A stretch of 64,000 nt of DNA from Streptomyces sp. SID13726 (lineage in GTDB: Bacteria; Actinomycetota; Actinomycetes; Streptomycetales; Streptomycetaceae). The DNA is taken from NCBI RefSeq assembly GCF_010548375.1, contig NZ_JAAGLY010000005.1, positions 372,001 through 436,000 on the forward strand, in the 5' to 3' direction. Under the pieces are notes generated by a model, which was not told where the DNA came from, searched no databases, and was given only the letters and a program-made list of their open reading frames with translations. The translations under genes and the position numbers were made by a program. Each line of letters starts with the position of its first letter. The first letter of the stretch is position 1. Positions 52,393 to 60,697 of this stretch are shown here, piece after piece.

Positions 52393-53390
52393 GCGGGGCG
52401 TACGGGAGCGAGTGGTCTGGAGGGGTGGTCGTGGAGGCGGGGCGGGGCGGGGTTTCCGGTGGGGGGTCGGTGAGCGGGTTGGTGGCCGGGTCGGTGAGCG
52501 GTTCGTCGGGCGGTTTGTCGGGCGGTTCATCGGGCGGGGTGGACGCGGCCGCGGGGCTGTTGGACGGTGTGCGGCAGTGGCTGGCCGAGAGCGGGGCGGA
52601 ACCGACGCCCGCGCGCGTGGCGCAGGCGCTGCGGGAGCAGGGACGGGTCCTCGGGGACGCCGAAGTGCTCGGCGCCGCCGAGCGGTTGAGGTCCGAGCTG
52701 GTCGGCAGCGGGCCCCTGGAGCCGCTGCTCGCCGACCCGTCGGTGACCGACGTCCTGGTGTCGGCGCCGGACCGGGTCTGGGTGGACCGCGGCGGCGGAC
52801 TCGAACTGACCGCCGTCTCCTTCCCGGACTCCGCAGCCGTGCGACGGCTCGCGCAGCGACTGGCCGCGGTGGCCGGGCGGCGCCTCGACGACGCACGGCC
52901 CTGGGTGGACGCCCGGCTGCCGGACGGGACCCGGCTGCACGCGGTGCTTCCCCCGGTCGCCGTCGGCTGCGCCTGTCTGTCCCTCCGGGTGGTACGGCCG
53001 CGCGCGTTCACCCTGGACGAGCTGGTCGCGGCGGGCACGGTGCCGCCCGGCGGGGACCGGGTGCTGCGGGCGCTGCTCGACGCGCGGCTGTCGTTCCTCA
53101 TCAGCGGCGGGACCGGTACCGGCAAGACGACCTTGCTCAGCGCGCTGCTGGGGCTCGTCGGGCCGGGGGAGCGGATCGTGCTCGCGGAGGACTCGGCGGA
53201 GCTCAGGCCCGACCATCCGCACGTCGTCCGGCTGGAGACGAGACCCGCCAACCAGGAAGGCGCCGGACTCGTCACGCTCGAGGACCTGGTGCGGCAGGCG
53301 CTGCGGATGCGGCCCGACCGGTTGGTCGTCGGTGAGGTTCGCGGGCCCGAAGTGGTGCATCTAACTTCCCAGTACGCACCAACACTTTGA
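52389..53390 (+). pseudogene. tadA: TadA/CpaF secretion ATPase, interrupted by integrative element
   Basis: The native part (about 324 residues) has a Gly/Ser-rich N-terminus, the N-terminal domain (GSGPLEPLLADPSVTDVLV), RVVRPRAFTLDELVAAGT, Walker A ISGGTGTGKTTLL near residue 239, and Walker B RPDRLVVGEVRGPEVVHL near 315. A complete TadA would continue with LLAALNTGHEGG and the His box VHANAA; here it changes to TSQYAPTL and stops. The disruption at about 53361 coincides with the left end of the element. The ATPase lacks its C-terminal third, so the Tad pilus or secretion function is probably lost unless excision restores it. Confidence 0.9.
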
Positions 53391-53423
53391 GCATGGGTAA
53401 AGCCGCAGCTGAGCGCATGTGCG

Positions 53424-53858
53424 CTACGCGCTGCGGCCCTGACCTTGGGACTTCGCCTCACGCAGCATGTCGATGATGACCTTGCGGTGCTCAACATCGA
53501 TCGGCATTTCCCACGCTGTCCGTTCCAGCCGGTCGGACATGTCTGCGTAGGTGGCGCGGTCCTGTTCGAGGATGTCCCGAAGGATCTCGGCCGCATCGTG
53601 GGCGCCCGCTCCGTCGAGCCGCTCTGGAGAGAGGCCGACTGTGCGGGCCATGTGGGCAAGCTGCATGGCGCCAGGCTTGGTGGGCACGGCGACGCCGGCC
53701 TTCATCACGTAGCCGTTCTCGATCTGCCCCCAGCGGGAGGCCTTGACTACGCCGCTGCGCTCTGCCGCCTGAGCCCTCGTCAGGCCGCGCGCTTGCCTGG
53801 CCCGGCGGATGAGGATCGCCTCCGGCGGGGGCTCAGGGGTGGCCTGCTCTGGCTTCAT
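53424..53858 (-). CDS. XRE-like HTH regulator, candidate element repressor
   Basis: This 144-aa protein has an N-terminal HTH (EAILIRRARQARGLTRAQAAERSGV, KASRWGQIENGY) followed by a helical region (AMQLAHMARTVGLSPERL; MSDRLERTAWEMPIDVEHRK). Start ATG at 53858 with GGGAGTGTGG upstream; the longer open frame is ignored. Located at the end of the element next to the tadA junction and divergent from the small XRE gene. It is a candidate for the lysogeny or maintenance repressor. Confidence 0.75.
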   Translation of the reverse strand: MKPEQATPEPPPEAILIRRARQARGLTRAQAAERSGVVKASRWGQIENGYVMKAGVAVPTKPGAMQLAHMARTVGLSPERLDGAGAHDAAEILRDILEQDRATYADMSDRLERTAWEMPIDVEHRKVIIDMLREAKSQGQGRSA

Positions 53859-53904
53859 CCACACTCCCGGCTGGGTTGACCGGGCGGTAAGTCTACGCAA
53901 CGTC

Positions 53905-53916
53905 GCGTAATTACGC
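53905..53916. promoter_or_regulatory. Palindromic operator between divergent regulators
   Basis: GCGTAATTACGC is a perfect 12-bp palindrome in the 132-bp gap. A single GCGTAA half-site lies at 53975-53980, overlapping the -10 region of the rightward promoter, and TACGCAA occurs at 53894-53900. Binding by one of the two HTH proteins is expected. Confidence 0.6.
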
Positions 53917-53953
53917 ACGTCACAGGCCTTGGCTCCCGTCAATTGTCGTACTC

Positions 53954-53983
53954 GTTGACGATTACTGTAATCCTGCGTAATGT
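53954..53983 (+). promoter_or_regulatory. Promoter of the small XRE gene (leaderless)
   Basis: TTGACG and TAATGT are separated by 18 bp. The predicted start of transcription falls on or within one or two bases of the ATG at 53991, and no ribosome-binding site precedes that ATG, so a leaderless mRNA is likely. The -10 region contains a GCGTAA half-site. Confidence 0.55.
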
Positions 53984-53990
53984 CTCCGGC

Positions 53991-54227
53991 ATGGAACAAG
54001 CCCAAACTTCGCGGCTTGCCCAGGACCCTGCGCGGGTCCGGCGCAAGCGAGTGCAGGCGGGGCTCCCTCAGAACCAAGTTGCGGAACGCGTCGGCATCTC
54101 TGCCGCGCAGTTGTGCCGCATCGAGAAGGGGAAGAGCGGAGCTTCAGCCCCGGTCCTCTTGCGACTGGCAGAGGAGTTCGGCTGCGAGGTCGCCGATCTC
54201 ATGCCGCCGGAGCCGGCGGTCGCATGA
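53991..54227 (+). CDS. Small XRE-family HTH regulator (Cro-like)
   Basis: The 78-aa protein is almost only an HTH_3 domain: ARVRRKRVQAGLPQNQVAERVGISAAQLCRIEKGKSG, then APVLLRLAEEFGCEVADLM. It is divergent from the 144-aa HTH gene and first in the rightward gene train, as Cro is in many temperate phages. Promoter and operator features at 53905-53983 support auto- and cross-regulation. It overlaps the next gene (ATGA). Confidence 0.85.
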   Translation: MEQAQTSRLAQDPARVRRKRVQAGLPQNQVAERVGISAAQLCRIEKGKSGASAPVLLRLAEEFGCEVADLMPPEPAVA

Positions 54228-54409
54228 GCCGGATCTTGACGGCAGACGCGGCGTTCCTCGCGGGTTTCGAGGAGCCGTGCGAGCACCTCGTACCCGACCC
54301 GAACGACTGCCCGAAGTGCCGCCTCACCGAGGCCGAAATCCGGCGCCTGGCCGTCCTGCTCCGCAGTGACACGGCCCCCGCCGCGGGCGCCGTCTCGGCG
54401 GCCGCCTGA
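54224..54409 (+). CDS. Small CxxC protein
   Basis: The 61-aa protein has CEHLVPDPNDCPKCRLTEAEI in its middle, a likely zinc knuckle, and an Ala-rich tail. It is coupled by ATGA to the XRE gene. Family unknown. Confidence 0.65.
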   Translation: MSRILTADAAFLAGFEEPCEHLVPDPNDCPKCRLTEAEIRRLAVLLRSDTAPAAGAVSAAA

Positions 54410-54489
54410 CCCAAAGGTTCGGGGCCGCGCCCGGCTGGACCCGGACGCGACCCCTCGGCACACCTCACCCCAGACGAAATGAGGAGACC

Positions 54490-55380
54490 GTGACCGCATC
54501 ATCCCAGACGTCCCCCGGGGCTCTGCCCCCAGAACTCCCGCCCGTGCAGCCGTCGGTGCCGGACGCGGCTCGTGAGGCGTACGCCGCGTACGGTGTCGCG
54601 CTCCCGGTGCGCGCCGACATTGCGCAGGCCGTGCCGGACCCGGCGCGCACGGTGCGGCTCGCGACCGGCGTGATCTCGGCGGCGATGACCAACGGGTCGT
54701 CGACGGCTGCCGAGATCGCCCAGGCCGAGCTCGCCGCCGGCATCCTCTTCGACCCCGAGCGTGCCGCGGCGATCGCCTCGGCCGCGTACGAGCAGGCCCG
54801 GGCCGAGGACAGTGCCGAGCTCGCGGCCGCCGCGCAGGACCGTACGACGCTGGAGTGGCTGCGTGCGCGGTGGCGGGCGATCGGCCAGCTGTGCGAGGGC
54901 CGCCCGGACACCGACCTGCTGATGGTCCGCGAGGTCCTGGCGGCCGCCGACGGCACGTCCCCCACCGGCGCCCCGCTCGCCCTGAAGTGGGACGGCCTGG
55001 TGATGGGCCCGTCCGGCGACACCGAGGGCGAGAGCACGCTCGTCCCGGTGACGACCGCGCGCGGCGGCAGCGCCGCCCTCGTCCTTCCCGCCGAGCAGCG
55101 CCGGGCCCTCGGCTCGCTCCTCGACCTCCAGGTCCGCGACATCAACGCCGAGTGCCCGACGGTCGGTTGCGGTAGCGCCGACGACTTGGACGCCTCGGAC
55201 CCGACGTTGCTCGGCTGGTCCCGGCTGGAGATCGCCGCGCTCGGTGACGGGCCGCGCTGGTACTGCTGCGACGAGTGCGTGTTCGACGCCCTCGCCCGCG
55301 CCGGCGACGACCTCGTCGACCCCGACGAGCCGATCCCGTTCGTCGACACCACCGTGGCCACCCCGGGCGGCGCCCAGTGA
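54490..55380 (+). CDS. Hypothetical protein of the integrative element
   Basis: This 296-aa protein follows a GAGGAGA ribosome-binding site. It has a helical first half (AREAYAAYGVALPVRADIAQAV; AAEIAQAELAAGILFDPERAAAIASAAYEQ) and Cys pairs near the end (CPTVGCG, YCCDECVFD), which could bind zinc. I recognise no family. It overlaps the next gene by GTGA. Confidence 0.65.
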   Translation: MTASSQTSPGALPPELPPVQPSVPDAAREAYAAYGVALPVRADIAQAVPDPARTVRLATGVISAAMTNGSSTAAEIAQAELAAGILFDPERAAAIASAAYEQARAEDSAELAAAAQDRTTLEWLRARWRAIGQLCEGRPDTDLLMVREVLAAADGTSPTGAPLALKWDGLVMGPSGDTEGESTLVPVTTARGGSAALVLPAEQRRALGSLLDLQVRDINAECPTVGCGSADDLDASDPTLLGWSRLEIAALGDGPRWYCCDECVFDALARAGDDLVDPDEPIPFVDTTVATPGGAQ

Positions 55381-56036
55381 CCTCCTACGGGCTCGACACC
55401 TATCTGGGCTGGGAGCAGCTCCAGCACCTGGAGGACTGCAAGAAGCCGTCCTGGGACATCGCCAGCCGTACCGACGAGAACGCCAGGCGTTACCACGGCT
55501 ACGGGGAGCCTCCGCTGGCCCACAAGTGCGCGGACGAGTGCTGCACGCACGGGAACACCTTCACCAAGACCTTGGTGCGGATCGTGTGCCACTCGTGCGG
55601 GACGGCCCGCGTGGTCACCGTGGAGAGCTCCGAGGACACCGGCGTCTCCGAGACCAGCTCCCGGTGGCTGCCTTACGGGCTGCCGCCCCGCCCGAGGGCG
55701 GGCCTGCTGCTGTGGCCCGCGCGGCCGTGGTTGGACGTGGGCGGTGCGCGGGGTGAGGAGCCGTACGACTTCGTCGTCACCCGCACCGGCGTCAAGGCCG
55801 TCACCAAGGACACGGTCGTCGGTCAGCTCACCCAGGGCCGCGGCAAGCTCGGCGGCCTGGTGTGGACGGCGCTGGCCGTGCCGGACCCCGAGGGCCGGTA
55901 CGGCTACGGCCAGCACCTGCGGTTCATGCACTCCAACGACGGCCAAGGGCGCGGCGGTTCGCCGCTGCGGACCGTGCTCGCGGCCGCCCGCTGGGTCGGT
56001 GCCCGCCTCGCGGAGATGCCGGGGGGTGGCTTGTGA
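55377..56036 (+). CDS. Zinc-ribbon-containing hypothetical protein
   Basis: This 219-aa protein (GTG start in the GTGA overlap) has KCADECCTHGNTF and RIVCHSCG, a probable four-Cys zinc ribbon near residues 50-75. A C-terminal half with VSVTKDTVVGQLTQGRGKLG-like segments shows no known fold. It overlaps the next gene by GTGA. Confidence 0.65.
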   Translation: MTSYGLDTYLGWEQLQHLEDCKKPSWDIASRTDENARRYHGYGEPPLAHKCADECCTHGNTFTKTLVRIVCHSCGTARVVTVESSEDTGVSETSSRWLPYGLPPRPRAGLLLWPARPWLDVGGARGEEPYDFVVTRTGVKAVTKDTVVGQLTQGRGKLGGLVWTALAVPDPEGRYGYGQHLRFMHSNDGQGRGGSPLRTVLAAARWVGARLAEMPGGGL

Positions 56037-56416
56037 CCAGTCGTGAGACCGAGATGATCGCCGCGCTGGCCGAGGCGAAGTCCCAGGGACTGGCACGGCT
56101 GGGGCAGCTGGAAGCGGGCCTGTTCCGGTTCGCCATGGGCGTCCGCGCGTTCCTGGACGCCTTCCCTGAGGACTTGCCGGCGCCGTCCCGGATCAGCCCG
56201 CACTTCTCCGACACGGCCCCCAGTTGTTTCCTGCACCTGGTCTGCCAGAACCGCACGGCCGTTGAACTGTGGGCGGCTCGTCTTGACGCACCCGTCAAGA
56301 CCGAGCCCCACAACCCCGGCAACGTTCATCTGAACACCACCGGCCTGCTCGACGGCCTGCGCGTGTCCGTGTCCTGCATCGACGTCGCCGACCCCGCGGA
56401 CGGTGGTGTGGCATGA
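56033..56416 (+). CDS. Hypothetical protein
   Basis: The 127-aa protein starts with a charged helix (SRETEMIAALAEAKSQGLARLGQLEAGL) and ends in a beta-rich part (ISPHFSDTAPSCFLHLVC, LRVSVSCIDVADPAD). It overlaps both neighbours by 4 bp. Not recognised. Confidence 0.65.
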   Translation: MTSRETEMIAALAEAKSQGLARLGQLEAGLFRFAMGVRAFLDAFPEDLPAPSRISPHFSDTAPSCFLHLVCQNRTAVELWAARLDAPVKTEPHNPGNVHLNTTGLLDGLRVSVSCIDVADPADGGVA

Positions 56417-56937
56417 GCGCCATCGAGGAGAGCGCGGCCGCCGTGGCCGGGGACACCGGGAAGGACATCCGCAGCGGCCTCCAGCCGCCGCCGGACGGCG
56501 TTCACCCGGGCCTGGCCCTGGCCTTACCGCATCTGCCGTACGGGGACGCCGTGCATGCCGAGGTCGTGGCGAGTCGGCTGTGTCCGCCGGAGTTCGTCGA
56601 GGCGGGCCTGGCCGCCGTGGGCGGTCACCGGGTGCTGTTCCTGCGCCTGGTGTGGCCGCCGGATCACGAGGGCCTGGACGAGGCGGCCCGGGCGGACGGA
56701 CTGACGGTTCGCTGGTCGGCCTCGGCCGGCTGGACGGTCCACACGGTCACCGACTACCGGGCGCTGCCCGTCGGCCTCTACGCCCACCCCGTCCTGGTCG
56801 CCGACGCCGCGCGGCATTTCGCGCGGCACGGACTCGGCGGCGCCGAGTGGGTGGAACCGTTCGAGGCCCGCTGGGAGGACGCGGACGCCCTGGAGGCGGC
56901 CGTGGCCGCCTTCACGGAGCGGGAGGGCCTGCGGTGA
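56413..56937 (+). CDS. Hypothetical protein
   Basis: The 174-aa protein has VLFLRLVWPPDHEGLDEAARADGLTVRWSASAGW and an acidic C-terminal helix (DADALEAAVAAFTEREGL). It overlaps the next gene by GTGA. It has no motif I can place. Confidence 0.65.
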   Translation: MSAIEESAAAVAGDTGKDIRSGLQPPPDGVHPGLALALPHLPYGDAVHAEVVASRLCPPEFVEAGLAAVGGHRVLFLRLVWPPDHEGLDEAARADGLTVRWSASAGWTVHTVTDYRALPVGLYAHPVLVADAARHFARHGLGGAEWVEPFEARWEDADALEAAVAAFTEREGLR

Positions 56938-57176
56938 GCGGCGGACAGTGGCTGATCGCCCTGGCCCTGGGGGTCGCCCTCGTGCTGTGGGTGGTCGCCG
57001 GCGTCATCGACTCCCGCGGCCGCCGCGCCCTGCCGCGGGTGACCCAGGAGCCGTTCGACGGCGCGCACCGCCCGCCGCCCCTGACCGGGCCGTGGCATCC
57101 CGCTTTCCACCTGAACCGAGGCCGCCGCGTCCGCCGGACGCGTGCGACCTACCGCTACCCCCGGGAGCTGTCGTGA
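56934..57176 (+). CDS. Small single-TM protein
   Basis: The 80-aa protein has one N-terminal TM helix (QWLIALALGVALVLWVVAGVI) and a basic Arg-rich cytoplasmic tail (LNRGRRVRRTRATYRYPRE). It overlaps both neighbours. A role in membrane attachment is possible. Confidence 0.65.
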   Translation: MSGGQWLIALALGVALVLWVVAGVIDSRGRRALPRVTQEPFDGAHRPPPLTGPWHPAFHLNRGRRVRRTRATYRYPRELS

Positions 57177-57550
57177 CCCGTGCCGACGTGATCGCCGCCG
57201 TCCTGCGTCGCTCTGTCCTCGAACGCCCCCTGCTGGGCAGCGAGTTGGGGGAGCGGCTGGTGCAGGGGCTCGGCCCCCGGTCCACGGTCGTCGAGTGGAC
57301 GGCGACCGTGCCGCAGCTCGCCGAGGCCGTCGACCGGGCGCTGGTCAAGGCCGACGCGGCGATGCCCGGGAGCGTGGCCGTCGGTCACGCCCTGGTCGTC
57401 GAGTACCAGGGCCGCGACCTGGTCGGCACCTGCCAGTGCGGCCGCCGCCTGGGCCGGATCGACGCCCGCACCCGGCTGGACGCGCTGACCGTGCCGTGGA
57501 TCCAGCACACCACCCGCGACCTGGCCGCGGCCGCCGCCGCGCACTCCTGA
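57173..57550 (+). CDS. Small protein with CxC motif
   Basis: This 125-aa protein has a helical start and a GTCQCGRRLGRIDARTRLDALT segment. It resembles minor hypothetical proteins of actinophages. Not assigned. Confidence 0.6.
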   Translation: MTRADVIAAVLRRSVLERPLLGSELGERLVQGLGPRSTVVEWTATVPQLAEAVDRALVKADAAMPGSVAVGHALVVEYQGRDLVGTCQCGRRLGRIDARTRLDALTVPWIQHTTRDLAAAAAAHS

Positions 57551-57629
57551 CCCCACCCCGTTCTCCCGGGCGGGCGGACGTGCCCTGACACCCGTCCCGC
57601 CCGCCCGGGCACCACACCGAAGGAACCTG

Positions 57630-58850
57630 ATGCGCCGCTCTGTTGAGCTGGAGATCATCACCGAGGCCCTGTCGAAGATGGGCCCGCACACCCCGGCCGT
57701 GCGTCTGTGGGGCCGTGCCCCGGGCGCCACCGCCGACATGGCTGCCGAGGGCAACGTCTGGGCGGGGGATGTCCACGACGTCGCCCGGCACATCGTCACC
57801 CGCCTGCACGGCCGCCCCGACACCCCCGAGCAGCTCAGCCCGCTCGCCCAGGCCGAGGACGCCAAGCGCCGGCGCAACCTCGTCGACGAGCTCGCCGCGC
57901 TGACCGGCGCGAACCAGCGGCTCGTCTCGGCGCCCTGGTACCCGGCCCGCCCCGGCGACCTGGTCCACGTCCACTACGAGCAGGCCGGAGAGAGTCCGGC
58001 GACCGGCGAGACCTACATCGTCAGCGACGCCGGGGACGGCCTGCTGAGCATGCAGCTGCTCGCCCTCAGCCCCACCGTGCCGCCCGCGCAGGAGCAGTTC
58101 GCGGGAGCCTTCGCGTGCGAGGCCTCCGACAGCCCGCTGCACGAGGCGTGGTTCGAGGCGGGCCCGCAGCGGCTGACGATCGTCCGCGACGGCCAGGCCG
58201 TGCACGACGGCCCCGCCGCCCTGCGCGCCCGGACGGAGCAGTCGGGCCTGGCGCTCGGGTCGTTGGCCCTCGCGCAGGCGGTCAGCGAGGCCGAGAAGTA
58301 CCTCGAACGCGGTGAGCCCGACCTCGCCCTGGCCCGGCTGCGCTCGGACAAGCCGCTGCCCCCGTGCGGAGCCCCGGGCTTCACCTCCGAGCAGTCGGAC
58401 TGCGCGCGGCCGCGCCAGCACCGCGGCGCTTGCAGCGAGAACCCCGACCACGTGGAGCCCGCGCACGAGTGCCCGGCGCTGCCCGAGCAGCTGCACGCGG
58501 TCGTCACCGTCGGCGCGAAGGTCACCGGCGTCCACTTCGCCGGCCTCTACGAGGACAGTGATGCGGCCGCCGACGTCGCCGCCGGGTACCAGGCCTTCGC
58601 CGAGGGGCTGAACGACCGGTTCGTCCAGCAGGCGCCTGGGCTGCCCGGCGAGATCGTGCTGGAGCTCCCGGCGGAGAACGAACTCGCGAGCAGCGGTGTG
58701 CAGTTGGCGGTCGTCGTGCCGCTCCAGCTGCTGCCGGACCCGCGCGCCTACGACGAGTGGGCGGCCGAGGGCATGGCCACGTGCGTCGACCCCGACCCCT
58801 ACTACGGCCGGGACCTGGACGACGAAGACGACTACCGGGACGGCGAGTGA
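57630..58850 (+). CDS. Hypothetical protein with a Cys/His cluster
   Basis: This 406-aa protein starts at an ATG with GAAGGA upstream. It has two halves: RPGDLVHVHYEQAGESPATGETYIV and a middle Cys/His segment (PPCGAPGFTSEQSDCARPRQ, GACSENPDHVEPAHECPAL), probably zinc-binding. The end is very acidic (DLDDEDDYRDGE). The function is not recognised. Coupled by TGATG to the next gene. Confidence 0.65.
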   Translation: MRRSVELEIITEALSKMGPHTPAVRLWGRAPGATADMAAEGNVWAGDVHDVARHIVTRLHGRPDTPEQLSPLAQAEDAKRRRNLVDELAALTGANQRLVSAPWYPARPGDLVHVHYEQAGESPATGETYIVSDAGDGLLSMQLLALSPTVPPAQEQFAGAFACEASDSPLHEAWFEAGPQRLTIVRDGQAVHDGPAALRARTEQSGLALGSLALAQAVSEAEKYLERGEPDLALARLRSDKPLPPCGAPGFTSEQSDCARPRQHRGACSENPDHVEPAHECPALPEQLHAVVTVGAKVTGVHFAGLYEDSDAAADVAAGYQAFAEGLNDRFVQQAPGLPGEIVLELPAENELASSGVQLAVVVPLQLLPDPRAYDEWAAEGMATCVDPDPYYGRDLDDEDDYRDGE

Positions 58851-59230
58851 TGAGCGACGTCGACCAGCGCGCGGAAGCGCACCGCCTACAGCGCGAGCGC
58901 GGCTTCGGCGCGCGGCGGGTGGCGGCCGAGCTGGGCATCTCGCGGGAGACCGCGGGGGAGCTGCTGAGCCAGCCCGCCGAGGACCCGGACCCGCGGCTCG
59001 CCGTCGTCACCGCGGCGATCGTGGCCACCGTGCCGCGCGCGTTCGCGGCGACCACGATGGTCACCGTCGCGCACCGCTACACCCAGGCCGGCCGGTCCGC
59101 GTGTGACAGCTGGACCGGGCGCCCGGAGCGGCTCGCCGAGATCATCCTCGCGGCCCTCGACACGGCGCAGCCCGAGCGGCCACGCCCGTTCGTGCTCGCT
59201 CCTCGTCTGCGTGAGGGGGCGGCGCAGTGA
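58850..59230 (+). CDS. HTH-like protein
   Basis: The 126-aa protein opens with a helix-turn-helix-like motif (RGFGARRVAAELGISRETAGELLSQ, near residues 17-41) and ends in a Pro-rich tail. A small DNA-binding regulator is likely. Its stop overlaps the next HTH gene. Confidence 0.65.
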   Translation: MSDVDQRAEAHRLQRERGFGARRVAAELGISRETAGELLSQPAEDPDPRLAVVTAAIVATVPRAFAATTMVTVAHRYTQAGRSACDSWTGRPERLAEIILAALDTAQPERPRPFVLAPRLREGAAQ

Positions 59231-59790
59231 CGCGGGCGGACCGGCTCACGCTGGTGCGCCAGCTGGCCGACGAAGGACTGAGCCGGCGCAGGATCGCGCA
59301 GCGGCTCGGGGTCTCCAAGGACACGGTGCGCCGCGACCTGGAGAAGCTGCGGGCCGCCGCCGAGCCGGTCGACGAGCCGCTCGCCGAGCCGCCTGGTGAG
59401 CCGGGCGATGTGGATGAGCCGCAGGTCAGCGAGGCCGTGTCCGAGGAGGGCGCGCCGGTGGACGAGCCGGGCGGTGAGCCGCTGGACGAGCCGGTCGGTG
59501 CGCGGGTGGCGCAGCTGCCGCGCAGGGTGGCGCACGCGGACGATCTCCTGATCGATCTGCGGCGGTGGCCGGCGCTGCGCCGCGACCTCGCGGTGCTCGC
59601 GGCGACCGGCCTGAGCCCGGACGCGCTGATCAACCAGGCGGTCGTCGTGCTCGCGTTCGGCTACCGGCAGGCGGTCCTCGCCGGGCGGATCCAGCCGGGC
59701 CAGCCGTTCGTCGTACGGGACCTGACCGTCGGCCCGCCGGGGTCCGTGCCCCGCCGTACGGGCTCCGCGCCGCCCGCCGAGGGCGCCTGA
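59227..59790 (+). CDS. HTH protein with acidic Pro-Glu repeats
   Basis: The 187-aa protein has a clear N-terminal HTH (DEGLSRRRIAQRLGVSKDTVRRDLEKL, near 14-40), a flexible stretch of GEPxDEP-type repeats at 50-95, and a C-terminal helical part (LIDLRRWPALRRDLAVLAAT). It could be a regulator or a DNA-invertase-like adaptor. Confidence 0.7.
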   Translation: MTRADRLTLVRQLADEGLSRRRIAQRLGVSKDTVRRDLEKLRAAAEPVDEPLAEPPGEPGDVDEPQVSEAVSEEGAPVDEPGGEPLDEPVGARVAQLPRRVAHADDLLIDLRRWPALRRDLAVLAATGLSPDALINQAVVVLAFGYRQAVLAGRIQPGQPFVVRDLTVGPPGSVPRRTGSAPPAEGA

Positions 59791-60002
59791 TGACCGGGCC
59801 GTCCGCCCCACCCCCCAGCGGCGGGCGGCCCACCCCCCTGCGTGACCGGATGTTCGGCCTGTGGGTCGACCTCGGTGACTGGCGCAAGGGCCGCGGCTGG
59901 CGCCGTCGACGTCGCAGCCTTCACGGCCCGCGTCACCGCCGAGCACACCCGGACCTGCCCGGGGCCCCGAAGCCCCGGCTGACCAGACCTGGAAGGAACC
60001 CG

Positions 60003-60449
60003 ATGGAGAACAGAACGTCCCCGCGCGATGTGGCGGACCGGTGCGGTACGCCGGTGCCGGGCGGGCACTGCACGGCCCCGGCCGCCGCGTCCGACCTGGT
60101 CGTCGAGGCGGCCGCCGGACCGTACGACCGCCACCGCTGGGAGGCCGCGGTGCTCGGCAGCCAGATGCACCGCAGCACCCGTCTGGTCGCGCTGACCCTC
60201 GCCCACCACGCCGGCGAGATGGGTCACATCCCGGCGGGTGACCTCCAGGACCCCGACGTCCTCGCCGAGGCCACCGGACTGGTCACCCGGCACGTGCGCC
60301 AGGCTCTGGCACATCTGGGGCGCTACGGCTGGATGCGCAGGCCGGGGCCGGACACCGCGACTCGGGGGCGGGCAGCGAAGCGTCCGATCACCCTCACCCT
60401 GCCCGGGGCCCGGGGCGAGTTGCCGAGTACCGGCGAGGTGCCCGAGTGA
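60003..60449 (+). CDS. Winged-helix-like protein
   Basis: The 148-aa protein starts at an ATG with GGAAGGA six bases upstream. The frame is open back to an ATG at 59790 that overlaps the previous stop, so a 219-aa form is possible. The C-terminal part (STRLVALTLAHHAGEMGHIP, DVLAEATGLVTRHVRQALAHLGRYGWM) looks like a winged-helix replication or regulatory module. Confidence 0.65.
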   Translation: MENRTSPRDVADRCGTPVPGGHCTAPAAASDLVVEAAAGPYDRHRWEAAVLGSQMHRSTRLVALTLAHHAGEMGHIPAGDLQDPDVLAEATGLVTRHVRQALAHLGRYGWMRRPGPDTATRGRAAKRPITLTLPGARGELPSTGEVPE

Positions 60450-60691
60450 GCGGGCACCAGGCGCAGTTAGCGCTGCTGCCCGACGACCCGCCCGCGTACG
60501 GCGGCCCGGCGGCCGCCGAGGTGCAGCCGATCCGCACCCAGGGCCGCACCGAGTACGCGGTGCGCTGCGACGGCCCGGGCGGCTGCGGCGCGATCCACCG
60601 CCACATCTTCCCCGGCATCCGCACCGGCCCGTGCGGCACCACCTACACCGTCCCCGGCGACGACTCCGCCGAGGACGCCGACACCAGCTAG
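60446..60691 (+). CDS. Small Cys/His protein
   Basis: The 81-aa protein has VRCDGPGGCGAIHRHIFPGI and GPCGTTYT, a probable zinc site. It overlaps the previous gene by GTGA. Unassigned. Confidence 0.6.
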   Translation: MSGHQAQLALLPDDPPAYGGPAAAEVQPIRTQGRTEYAVRCDGPGGCGAIHRHIFPGIRTGPCGTTYTVPGDDSAEDADTS

Positions 60692-60697
60692 GACCCC

